Shown here one piece after another: positions 1 to 7,362 of a DNA stretch of 64,000 nt; positions within the stretch are counted from its first letter, which is position 1, and the number at the start of each line of letters is the position of its first letter. The notes beneath the pieces are model-generated. The model was not told where the DNA came from. It did not search any database and was given only the letters and a program-made list of their open reading frames with translations. A program made the translations under genes and the position numbers. The stretch comes from an uncultured Paracoccaceae bacterium (GTDB taxonomy: Bacteria > Pseudomonadota > Alphaproteobacteria > Rhodobacterales > Rhodobacteraceae), in NCBI GenBank assembly GCA_943787985.1, contig CALSOO010000006.1, forward strand, positions 1-64,000, in the 5' to 3' direction.

Positions 1-1
1 A

Positions 2-406
2 TCCATCGGACTTGGACTGGCCCTGTCCCAAGACAAAACCGTCATCTCCATCGACGGCGACGGCTCGGTGCTGACCAACTTGGGCACGCTTGCCGACCAT
101 CGCCAACAACGTGGCCGACAACTATATCCTGATGATCATCGACAACGGCTCCTATGGTTCCACCGGCGACCAGCCGACCTATCGCGGCAAGAAAACCGCT
201 TCGAGACGTCGCCGACGCCTGTGGCTGCGAAAACGTGGTCGAGGTGCAGGACGTCGACACCGGGCAAGGTGCTGCAAGCGGCGCTGGACAGCGACAAGAT
301 GACCGTGATCGTGGTGAAATGTGACAGCGGCAACATCAAGGTGCCGGTGATCACCATGGACCCCGTTGTGATCCGCGACCGCTTCATGGAAGCCGTCGCA
401 AGCTAA
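2..406 (+). pseudogene. comE: Sulfopyruvate decarboxylase beta subunit, 3' part, frameshifted
   Basis: The 5' end lies outside the window. The readable pieces are a thiamine-diphosphate binding segment (GLGLALSQDK, then IDGDGSVLTNLGT), a second stretch with MIIDNGSYGSTGDQPTY, and a C-terminal stretch ending DPVVIRDRFMEAVAS. Together they match the beta (ThDP-binding) subunit of sulfopyruvate decarboxylase, which turns sulfopyruvate into sulfoacetaldehyde in C3-sulfonate breakdown. The pieces lie in three frames: frame 2 to base 88, frame 3 from 90, frame 1 from about 199, and frame 2 again from about 268. Each step is explained by one extra base (near 89, 198 and 266), and the three together restore the original frame. 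The gene is either a fresh pseudogene or carries sequencing errors close to a contig end. Family call is fairly sure; true inactivation is not. Confidence 0.7.
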
Positions 407-441
407 AGCTCCAAGGCGCGCGGGGACTTTCCGCGTGCGCC

Positions 442-1218
442 TTACCCCACCCCTCGGGCCACGCTCGCGATGGCCTCAAGGGTGATGCGCGTGATCCAGC
501 CGCGTAAAAACAACCAATCCGAAAACAACGCCGCCATAAAGATCATGGCGACCTGATACCCCGGTGCCGCCCAGTCCTGAAACAGGATCGAAAGCGCCCA
601 GTTTTGCCCGTAGATATACCCGTAAGACGCCCAGGCCGCGTAGCCGGTCATCGCCACGCTCAACGCGGCGAACCGCCAGTTGAGGTGATTGCGAAACACA
701 ATCAGCCCCATCATCAGCGCAAACACCACCACATTCACCATGCCAAAACGGCGCAGATCAAGGATCAAACCGCGCACGGTGGCCTCATATCGCCCGACAA
801 TGAAATCCTGCACCGTGGCTTGCCCGAAACGCAGCTGTGCAATGCGCTCGATCGCAAGACTGTCGGCCGCAACCGCCATCAGACCGGCAAACCCGCAATT
901 CTCGCCGCAGCGATCCGACAAGGCATAGGCCATCAACGCGGGCACAATCGCCTCACGCTTTTGCTGCACGCCTTCAGCCTCGATCCCGAACCGCTGGCCC
1001 AAAGCGCGCAATCTCTCCCCGCTTGAGCCGGACAAAACATTGCCCTCAGCCGCATCCAAAGCCGTGTTTGTGGCCGCCTCGACCTTTGCGATGGCAAACC
1101 CTTGCAAGCGCATCTCGACCTGTTCGCGGGGGGCGAAAGTGATCGCCACCAACATCAACGACACGGCAAACCCGACCATTTGGACCAACAACAGCCCGTA
1201 TTTTCCGTAGACGTGCAC
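442..1218 (-). CDS. Membrane protein of unknown function
   Basis: I do not recognise the family. The 258-aa product has a hydrophobic N-terminal segment (about residues 8-28). A soluble, Ala/Glu-rich region of about 120 residues follows, containing a Cys pair (DRCGENCGF), probably on the outer face. At least three more hydrophobic segments lie in the last 100 residues. The start is a GTG at 1216-1218 behind a good ribosome binding site (GGGAAGAG). It is divergent from the reductive dehalogenase, with 85 bp between the starts that must hold both promoters, so a link to that gene is possible but unproven. Confidence 0.6.
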   Translation of the reverse strand: MHVYGKYGLLLVQMVGFAVSLMLVAITFAPREQVEMRLQGFAIAKVEAATNTALDAAEGNVLSGSSGERLRALGQRFGIEAEGVQQKREAIVPALMAYALSDRCGENCGFAGLMAVAADSLAIERIAQLRFGQATVQDFIVGRYEATVRGLILDLRRFGMVNVVVFALMMGLIVFRNHLNWRFAALSVAMTGYAAWASYGYIYGQNWALSILFQDWAAPGYQVAMIFMAALFSDWLFLRGWITRITLEAIASVARGVG

Positions 1219-1303
1219 GTTGCTCTTCCCGTTGTGTCCTCTGATCCAGAGCTAAGCCAAAGCTCCCCTTTTGTCTTGGGCAAAATCTGGGTAGCGTCGC
1301 CCC

Positions 1304-4300
1304 ATGAGCATTCGTTTTTTCACCGATAAAAACCGACCCGTGCACATGGGGCCCTATCCGTCTGAACTGCTGGCGCGCACGGCCCAAGTGGATTTGGCGC
1401 AAGTGCCCCCCTTTGCCCCGCTCAGGTTCGAGCGCACACAGGACCCGCGCTCTGTGATCAATGCCATGCGCGAGCATCAGGCGATGCTGGACGCCATCCG
1501 CGACGGATTGATCAACAAAGCCCGTGCCGAGGCCCCAACCGATCCGCTCGAGCGCGCCAACCACCTCAAAGCCTTCGGGTATTTCTGCGATGCGGCGGCG
1601 GTGGGCACCTGTGCCGTGACCCCTGAGGCTATCCTGAAAACGCCGGTGCAAAACCCGGACGTGGCACAACTGGCCGAAGACTTGCGCACCCGCCAGACCA
1701 AGACTTTGGCGGCAGGCATCGACATGATCATGGCGGATTTGCGGGATTCCGTAAACGCGCCCGCCACAACGATTGAAGGGCACACACACGCCTACGTCCT
1801 GCTCTATGAAAACCCCCGTGCGCCAACGCAAGGCGAAACAGGGACGGCATGGATCAAGGACGCCTGCGACCACCGCGCGGCCCTTTTGGCGGCCGAAACC
1901 TCAACCGTCGTGGCCAATTACTTGCGGCTTCTGGGGCATGAGGCCCGCGGACATTCCGCCTCTGCCTCCGATGTGGATCTCAACCGTTTGGCGGTGGCGG
2001 CAGGGCTGGGAACCGTGGAAAACGGGGTGCTGACACATCCCTATATCGGCACACGGTTCGGGCTGGCGGCGGTCACCACCACCTTTGACCTCGCCACCGA
2101 TCTGCCACTGGCACCGCGCGCGCAACAGCCCAAATCCGCCTTCGGAATCAAGTGGAAAGCCGGAATAGGGTTCGCCAAAAACGCTCTGAACGCAACACCT
2201 TACGCCAAACGGCGTTTTGTGGACGGGGCGCACCGCTTTGAAGACCTGAAACGCGTCGACACCCCCACAACCTACATCGACGAGCCGCGGGTGGCCCGTG
2301 TGCCCAAACGGGCCGACATGTTCGCGCGCGCCCAATTCGGGGACATGGGGAAATCCATGCAAAAGCAGGCCAGCGGCGGGCTTTATGTGCGCAAAGCGGC
2401 CCCCTCCATGGCGCAGCGGCGGGCACTTGGGGCGTTTGTGCTGCTTCAAGACGGGGACACCGCCGCCGCTCAAGTCCCCCTTGGCCCCCAAGACGCCGCT
2501 GACCTGATCAAGGCCACCTCCTATTGGCTGGGCGTTGACGCCGTGGGCATTTCGCGCTGTCCCGAGTGGGCGTGGTACTCCCACGACGCGCGCGGCGAAG
2601 CGATCGAACCGCCCCACGATCAGGCCATCTCGATGATCATCGACCAAGGGTACGAAACCATGGAGGGGTCGTCGGGCGATGACTGGATCGCCGTGGCCCA
2701 ATCCATGCGCGCCTATTTGCGGTTTTCCCTGCTGGGCGGGGTGATCGCCAAGCAAATCCGCAACTTGGGCTACTCTGCCAAAGCGCACACTGTGATGGAC
2801 GGCGAAGTGCTGCAACCGCCCCTGTTGCTGCTCAGCGGCTTGGGCGAAGTCAGCCGCATCGGCGAAGTGATCCTCAACCCCTACCTCGGGCCACGTCTGA
2901 AATCGGGGGCGGTCACCACCAACCTGCCTATGGCGCATGACAAACCCATCGACTTCGGACTGCAAACCTTTTGCGAAAGCTGCAACAAATGCGCGCGCGA
3001 ATGCCCGTCCGGGGCGATCACCGCTGGGCCGAAACTGATGTTCAACGGCTACGAAATCTGGAAATCCGACAGCCAGAAATGCGCCACCTACCGCGTCACG
3101 ACCCCGGGGGGGGCAATGTGCGGGCGGTGTATGAAAACCTGTCCGTGGAACCTTGAAGGGCTGTTCAAGGAAAAACCGTTCCGCTGGGCCGCGATGAACA
3201 TTCCCAAAGCGGCGCCGGTGTTGGCCAAACTTGATGATGCGGTGGGCAACGGGGGGCTGAACCCGGTGAAAAAATGGTGGTGGGATCTGGAGGTCGAAGA
3301 GGACGGCGGCTACCGCCCGACCAGCAAACCGGTCAACGCCCGCTCCCTGCAAACCGGTCTGGACCTCAAATACGAGGACCAGACCCTCGCCGTGTATCCG
3401 GCCAATATCGCACCGCACCCCTACCCCTATCCGTTCCCGATGGACCGCGAAGCAGGGATCGAGGCGTATCAGGCCATGATCACCGCCGATGACTACAAAG
3501 CGCGGCTGGCGCGCGGGGACGAAGGGGCGGTGCATGTCTATACCGCTGACGGGGACAGCCCTGTCATCCAGATGGAAATCACCCGCGCGGATGTGATCGC
3601 CGACGGGATCACCAAATACGAATTCGCGCCTGTGAACGGCGGGGCCTTGCCGGAATGGAACGCAGGGGCGCATCTCGACATCGTCGTGGCCCCCGAATTC
3701 TTGCGCCAATACTCGATGTCAGGGGATCCTGCCGACCGCTCCAAATTCCAGATCGCGGTGCTGCGCGAAGAAGAAGGGCGCGGGGGGTCCATCCTGATGC
3801 AGCGTATCTTTGCGCTGGGGCGGCGGGTGTTTGTGTCCCACCCGATCAACCACTTTGCACTGGCGCCACAGGCCACAAAGTCCTTCCTCATGGGGGGCGG
3901 GATCGGGATCACCCCGATGATCGCCATGGCACATGAGTTGCACGCACAAGGGCGCGATTTCGCCTTCCACTACTCGGGGCGCAGCCGGGCCAGCATGGGG
4001 TTCCTCGACGAACTGCCAACATTTCCCTGGGCGGATAAAGTGCACCTGCACATCACGGACGAGGACACGCGCGCGGACTTCACCGCGATCCTGTCACAGC
4101 CTCAAACGGGGGCGCATCTCTACACCTGCGGAGCCGAACGCTACATGAGCGCGGTGATGGAGGCCGCCGAGACAGCAGGCTTCCCCGAAGAGGCGCGGCA
4201 TCTGGAATACTTCTCGGTGCCCGAAGTGCCCGACTACGTAAACCACGACTTCACACTGAAACTCGCGAAATCCAATCGCAGCTTCCACATCCCCGCTGAC

Positions 4301-4510
4301 AAATCCGCGACCGATGTACTGGCCGAAAACGGGATTCACGTGGACGTGAAATGCAGCGACGGGATTTGCGGAGTCTGCAAATGCGGGGTGGTGTCAGGAG
4401 AGGTGGAACACCGCGACTTTGTCCTGTCCAAAGCGCAACGGGAGGGGGCGATCATCCTGTGCCAGTCACGCGCCGCGGCCAAAGACGGAACACTCGAAAT
4501 CGACCTCTAA
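1304..4510 (+). CDS. Self-sufficient reductive dehalogenase fused to a ferredoxin-type reductase
   Basis: Large 1068-aa fusion. The first two thirds form a cobalamin-dependent reductive dehalogenase core with two 4Fe-4S motifs: C557-x2-C-x2-C-x3-C567-P, and C593 with C606-x2-C-x3-C613-P. From about residue 750 a reductase follows, with a flavin-binding RQYSMSG motif, a nicotinamide-binding stretch (MGGGIGITPM), and a C-terminal plant-type 2Fe-2S domain with cysteines 1017, 1022, 1025 and 1053. This is the architecture of the respiration-independent enzymes BhbA and NpRdhA, which take electrons from NAD(P)H and remove halogen from aryl halides in the cytoplasm. No Tat signal and no membrane-anchor gene are present, unlike organohalide-respiring systems. 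A WAWYSHD motif places Tyr425 where the catalytic tyrosine of this family would be expected. The substrate cannot be read from sequence, but halogenated phenols are a sensible guess. Confidence 0.85.
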   Translation: MSIRFFTDKNRPVHMGPYPSELLARTAQVDLAQVPPFAPLRFERTQDPRSVINAMREHQAMLDAIRDGLINKARAEAPTDPLERANHLKAFGYFCDAAAVGTCAVTPEAILKTPVQNPDVAQLAEDLRTRQTKTLAAGIDMIMADLRDSVNAPATTIEGHTHAYVLLYENPRAPTQGETGTAWIKDACDHRAALLAAETSTVVANYLRLLGHEARGHSASASDVDLNRLAVAAGLGTVENGVLTHPYIGTRFGLAAVTTTFDLATDLPLAPRAQQPKSAFGIKWKAGIGFAKNALNATPYAKRRFVDGAHRFEDLKRVDTPTTYIDEPRVARVPKRADMFARAQFGDMGKSMQKQASGGLYVRKAAPSMAQRRALGAFVLLQDGDTAAAQVPLGPQDAADLIKATSYWLGVDAVGISRCPEWAWYSHDARGEAIEPPHDQAISMIIDQGYETMEGSSGDDWIAVAQSMRAYLRFSLLGGVIAKQIRNLGYSAKAHTVMDGEVLQPPLLLLSGLGEVSRIGEVILNPYLGPRLKSGAVTTNLPMAHDKPIDFGLQTFCESCNKCARECPSGAITAGPKLMFNGYEIWKSDSQKCATYRVTTPGGAMCGRCMKTCPWNLEGLFKEKPFRWAAMNIPKAAPVLAKLDDAVGNGGLNPVKKWWWDLEVEEDGGYRPTSKPVNARSLQTGLDLKYEDQTLAVYPANIAPHPYPYPFPMDREAGIEAYQAMITADDYKARLARGDEGAVHVYTADGDSPVIQMEITRADVIADGITKYEFAPVNGGALPEWNAGAHLDIVVAPEFLRQYSMSGDPADRSKFQIAVLREEEGRGGSILMQRIFALGRRVFVSHPINHFALAPQATKSFLMGGGIGITPMIAMAHELHAQGRDFAFHYSGRSRASMGFLDELPTFPWADKVHLHITDEDTRADFTAILSQPQTGAHLYTCGAERYMSAVMEAAETAGFPEEARHLEYFSVPEVPDYVNHDFTLKLAKSNRSFHIPADKSATDVLAENGIHVDVKCSDGICGVCKCGVVSGEVEHRDFVLSKAQREGAIILCQSRAAAKDGTLEIDL

Positions 4511-4531
4511 GCCCAAACAGCACCCCTTTTC

Positions 4532-4586
4532 CTTTCGTCATAAATATCCCGGGGGAACGCCGGAGGCGTGGGGGCGGAGCCCCCCC
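4532..4586. repeat. Dispersed palindromic repeat, type B (copy 1)
   Basis: Layout is TTTCGT, a short AT stretch, ATATCCCGGGGG, a short GC-rich palindrome, then a hairpin of the GGGGGC-rGAG-CCCCC kind. It lies between the convergent dehalogenase and alcohol dehydrogenase genes. The same layout recurs in reverse orientation at 25344-25398. The hairpin could end transcription from both sides. Confidence 0.7.
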
Positions 4587-4614
4587 AAACCCATATCTGG
4601 CAGAGCCTCCCCCA

Positions 4615-5772
4615 TCACCACATCTGACGATACAGCCCGATAATCTCGACCTCACTTGGCACACGGGGATTGTTCTGTGGTGATCCCGATGCCAGGGCCT
4701 GACGGGCCATCAAAGCCAACATCTCCGGGTCCGCCACATGGCCCAAACTGCTCGGCGAGGGGACAGACAAATCCGCGTTCAACGCCCGCAATCCGTCAAC
4801 CAGACGGGCACAGGCCACAGGGTCAGAGTCCAGATCCGTCGCCATGCCCATCACACGGGCGGCTTGGGCATATCGTTCGGGGGCGGCTTCTACCGAAAAG
4901 GCCGTGACGACAGGCAACAACATGGCGTTGCTTAACCCGTGGGCCACATGGAAATGGGCGCCAACGGGGCGGCTCATGCCATGGACCAAGGCCACAGAAG
5001 CATTGGAAAACGCCATCCCCGCTTGGGAGGCAGCCAACATCAAGGCGGCGCGCGCGACACTGTTTTCGGGGTCCGAACAGGCCCTGCGCAAATGGGTGAC
5101 GATCAATGGCATGGCGGACAGGGCAAAGGCGTCGGTGTAGGGATGGGCGCGCTTGCTGACAAACGCCTCCAACGCGTGGGTCAGGCTGTCGATGCCCGTG
5201 TCAGCGGTGATGCGGGCCGGCTTGGTGATGGTGAACTGCCAATCGATCAACGCGGCTGTGGCGACACAGGCCAAGCCGGACAGGTTGTACTTTTCAGGGC
5301 TGGCCGTGTCGGTGATCACGCACCAACGGGTCAACTCGGACCCCGTCCCCCCCGTGGTGGGGATGGCGATGACAGGCAAACCACAGCGGTCAATCTGGGC
5401 AGGGGCCTTGTAGTCGCGCACATGGCCCGGGTTCACGGCCATAAAGGACACCGCCTTGGCCGTATCCATGGGAGAGCCACCACCAAACCCGATGATGCAG
5501 TCAAAATCACCCGCGCGCAGCACCTCAAGACCCGCGTCTACACAGGCATCGGTGGGGTCCTCGATCACCCCGTCAAACATCCCGTAGGACATCCCCGCCG
5601 CGTCCAGTAGCTGCGTCAACGTGGCGGCGTGGCCCAAACGGACAACACCGGCGTCCGTGACAATCAAAGGGCGGGACACGCCAAGCTGGGCCATAACAGC
5701 CGCCAGTTCGGCCACGACGCCGCCGCCGATGCGGATGATACGAGGGGATTGAATACGGGCAAAATCTTGCAT
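4615..5772 (-). CDS. Iron-containing (group III) alcohol dehydrogenase
   Basis: The 385-aa length is typical of the Fe-ADH family, which interconverts alcohols and aldehydes with NAD(P). The N-terminal Rossmann part shows GGGVVAELAAVM and the nucleotide-binding FGGGSPMDTAKA. The C-terminal metal site shows HGMSRPVGAHFHVAHG, with the histidines that bind the metal in this family. The open frame extends 35 codons further upstream. The ATG at 5772 was chosen because the family starts there and a GGAG site precedes it. The gene is convergent with the dehalogenase and 91 bp downstream of the RNA ligase gene on the same strand. The alcohol used cannot be predicted. Confidence 0.85.
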   Translation of the reverse strand: MQDFARIQSPRIIRIGGGVVAELAAVMAQLGVSRPLIVTDAGVVRLGHAATLTQLLDAAGMSYGMFDGVIEDPTDACVDAGLEVLRAGDFDCIIGFGGGSPMDTAKAVSFMAVNPGHVRDYKAPAQIDRCGLPVIAIPTTGGTGSELTRWCVITDTASPEKYNLSGLACVATAALIDWQFTITKPARITADTGIDSLTHALEAFVSKRAHPYTDAFALSAMPLIVTHLRRACSDPENSVARAALMLAASQAGMAFSNASVALVHGMSRPVGAHFHVAHGLSNAMLLPVVTAFSVEAAPERYAQAARVMGMATDLDSDPVACARLVDGLRALNADLSVPSPSSLGHVADPEMLALMARQALASGSPQNNPRVPSEVEIIGLYRQMW

Positions 5773-5863
5773 GAAAGGCTCCAAAAGGGTCCCGCCCATG
5801 CTGGCACAGATCACGGGTTTTACAAGAGACGAAGGGCAGGACCGCAAAGCCCCGCCCGACGGC

Positions 5864-6988
5864 TCAAAGGTCCTCAAGAACCAGATCAGTGCCGAACCAC
5901 GCCATCTCGAAGAGGTCGCGGTACTGCTCGGTGCGGGGCTCAGAATGGCCAGCGCGGTGCAACATCTCCATCATAGAGGCCCAACCGTCAGCACCCGCGC
6001 GCACGGCAAAGGCCACACTGTGCAACCGCGTGTCCAAACGGGCCTGAACGCTCAAGGCAAACTCCTTTTGCGCCGCCCCCTCGAATTCATCGACAAGGGC
6101 GTGGATCATGCGCAGATGGGCGCGGGCCTTGCCGGTGACCTGATCCGCATAGGCGCGGACCCGTGCGGCCACCGCGTCGTTTAAAATCGGCAGGACATCG
6201 TCCAACGCGTCATTGGCAATCCAGCGCAGCAGGTTCTTTTCATAGGCGACACCGGCCAGGGCTTTGTGGCGCAACACATAGGCGTCGGCCTTGAGTTTCA
6301 GGCGATTGCCGTCTTCAAAGGCGATGACAAAGCCCTCCACCCCGCTCAACGCACGACCTTTTGCGATGAAATCCGTGATCTCGCCAACCGTGCCAAAACT
6401 GTCTGCTACAGGCACGCCAAAAGCCGCGCCCAAGGCCACAACCCGATCATAGCCAAGGTACGCACCCGTATGGATGTGGCGTGCGGCCGACAAGGTCAAA
6501 GCAGGGACAGCGTAGTCAATGACAACGCGGTTGTGCGGCGAGGTGAACTCGAAAATCGGAGTGTAGCCTTTGGCCATCTGATCCGCGCATAGGTCCAGAG
6601 CGGCGGCGCTGGCATGGCGTTGGGCCAATGCCGCCTGATCCGTTGCGCCCATACGGGTCATAAAAACCATCGCGCCCTCCACCAGACATGGATGCACCAT
6701 AGAGCCGTCCAGCTTGTCCATCACCACATGAGGGCGGGACCAGTCCACATTCTCGGGGGGCTGCTTTTCTCCGATGTTAAAGAACTTGTGAAAAGGCCGC
6801 GCAATCAAATTGCCTGCGGCGTCGAATTTCAGCCCCCGACATTCCCGCGCAATGTCATTGGCAAAGGTGTCATTGTTGACAAACACGTAGTCCACGACGG
6901 TGTAGCCGTCCCGTTTGGAGACAACGATGCCGTTGTCGTAGGAAATATGCGGGGTGACGTCGTCCAACGTTTCGATGTGGGGGAACAT
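5864..6988 (-). CDS. T4 Rnl1-like RNA ligase family protein
   Basis: This 374-aa protein carries the marks of a covalent nucleotidyltransferase. The adenylation motif I is DKLDGS, with the reactive lysine at residue 92. Upstream of it is ECRGLKFD, followed by RPFHKFFNIGE, the N-terminal signature of the T4 RnlA family. Motif III appears as FEFTSPHNRVV, motif IV as EGFVIAF and motif V as LKLKADAY. Enzymes of this type seal RNA ends and are best known from phage and from tRNA break-and-repair. No phage genes surround it. The ATG at 6988 is preceded by a strong GGAGAAGGA site. A hairpin followed by a T-run lies directly in front of that site (7003-7031), and a 41-codon ORF lies beyond it, suggesting regulated read-through. 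The biological substrate is unknown. Confidence 0.8.
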   Translation of the reverse strand: MFPHIETLDDVTPHISYDNGIVVSKRDGYTVVDYVFVNNDTFANDIARECRGLKFDAAGNLIARPFHKFFNIGEKQPPENVDWSRPHVVMDKLDGSMVHPCLVEGAMVFMTRMGATDQAALAQRHASAAALDLCADQMAKGYTPIFEFTSPHNRVVIDYAVPALTLSAARHIHTGAYLGYDRVVALGAAFGVPVADSFGTVGEITDFIAKGRALSGVEGFVIAFEDGNRLKLKADAYVLRHKALAGVAYEKNLLRWIANDALDDVLPILNDAVAARVRAYADQVTGKARAHLRMIHALVDEFEGAAQKEFALSVQARLDTRLHSVAFAVRAGADGWASMMEMLHRAGHSEPRTEQYRDLFEMAWFGTDLVLEDL

Positions 6989-7002
6989 GGTCCTTCTCCA
7001 AT

Positions 7003-7031
7003 AAAAAAGCCGCCTCGGAATGAAGCGGCTT
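7003..7031 (-). terminator. Intrinsic terminator or attenuator ahead of the RNA ligase gene
   Basis: Read on the minus strand, a 7-bp perfect stem (AAGCCGC 7031-7025 with GCGGCTT 7013-7007) closes an 11-nt loop and runs straight into a T-run ending at 7003. The ribosome binding site and ATG of the RNA ligase begin about 10 bases later. It therefore stands between the 41-aa ORF and the ligase, so a polymerase starting upstream must read through it. Confidence 0.75.
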
Positions 7032-7061
7032 GGGGGTCTGCGAGGGGTGGTCTGTAAATGT

Positions 7062-7187
7062 CTACAGTGTCCCGCCCTCGCGCCAAAGCCGCGTGCTGTC
7101 CTGATTCTGACGATCCATGCCACGCACATTGTCCTGACCAAAGGTCAGGGCATTTTTTGATGCGCAAAGGGATGGACGATAGGTCAT
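7062..7187 (-). CDS. Small ORF (41 aa) upstream of the RNA ligase
   Basis: This is a 41-residue frame beginning MTYRPSLCASKNALTF and ending REGGTL. It is charged, with no membrane segment and no run of a single amino acid that would mark a classical amino-acid attenuator. An AGGAG ribosome binding site sits at good distance from the ATG at 7187, which is the main reason to believe it is translated. It ends 31 bp before the terminator hairpin that precedes the RNA ligase gene. It may be a leader peptide, or an independent small protein with its own terminator. Confidence 0.45.
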   Translation of the reverse strand: MTYRPSLCASKNALTFGQDNVRGMDRQNQDSTRLWREGGTL

Positions 7188-7337
7188 AAGGGGCTCCTGA
7201 GGGGCCGCGTCTGGCGGGGCAAAAGGGGCTGCGTCAACAAAAAAATGCACATCGGGTAAAGGATACGGGCGTTGCGCGGGGCAAATGCAAACCGTTGAAG
7301 GTATGGGGAAATTAAGTTAACACACTGTTATTAATGT

Positions 7338-7360
7338 AAAAATGTTTCGCGTGCGAAACA
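7338..7360 (-). terminator. glnD transcription terminator
   Basis: Immediately after the glnD stop, the minus strand reads TGTTTCGC, two bases, GCGAAACA, then TTTTTA. This is a perfect 8-bp inverted repeat followed by a T-run, at 2 bp from the stop codon. The stretch between this hairpin and the small ORF (7188-7337) is AT-rich at its right end. It probably carries the promoter for the small ORF and RNA ligase. Confidence 0.85.
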
Positions 7361-7362
7361 AA

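Noticed and set aside
1901..3709. A 602-codon open frame opposite the dehalogenase
   Set aside because: Antisense artefact of GC-rich coding; the plus-strand protein has all cofactor motifs.
5864..7250. Phage or toxin-antitoxin island around the RNA ligase
   Set aside because: No integrase, structural phage gene, nuclease toxin or tRNA attachment site is visible near it.
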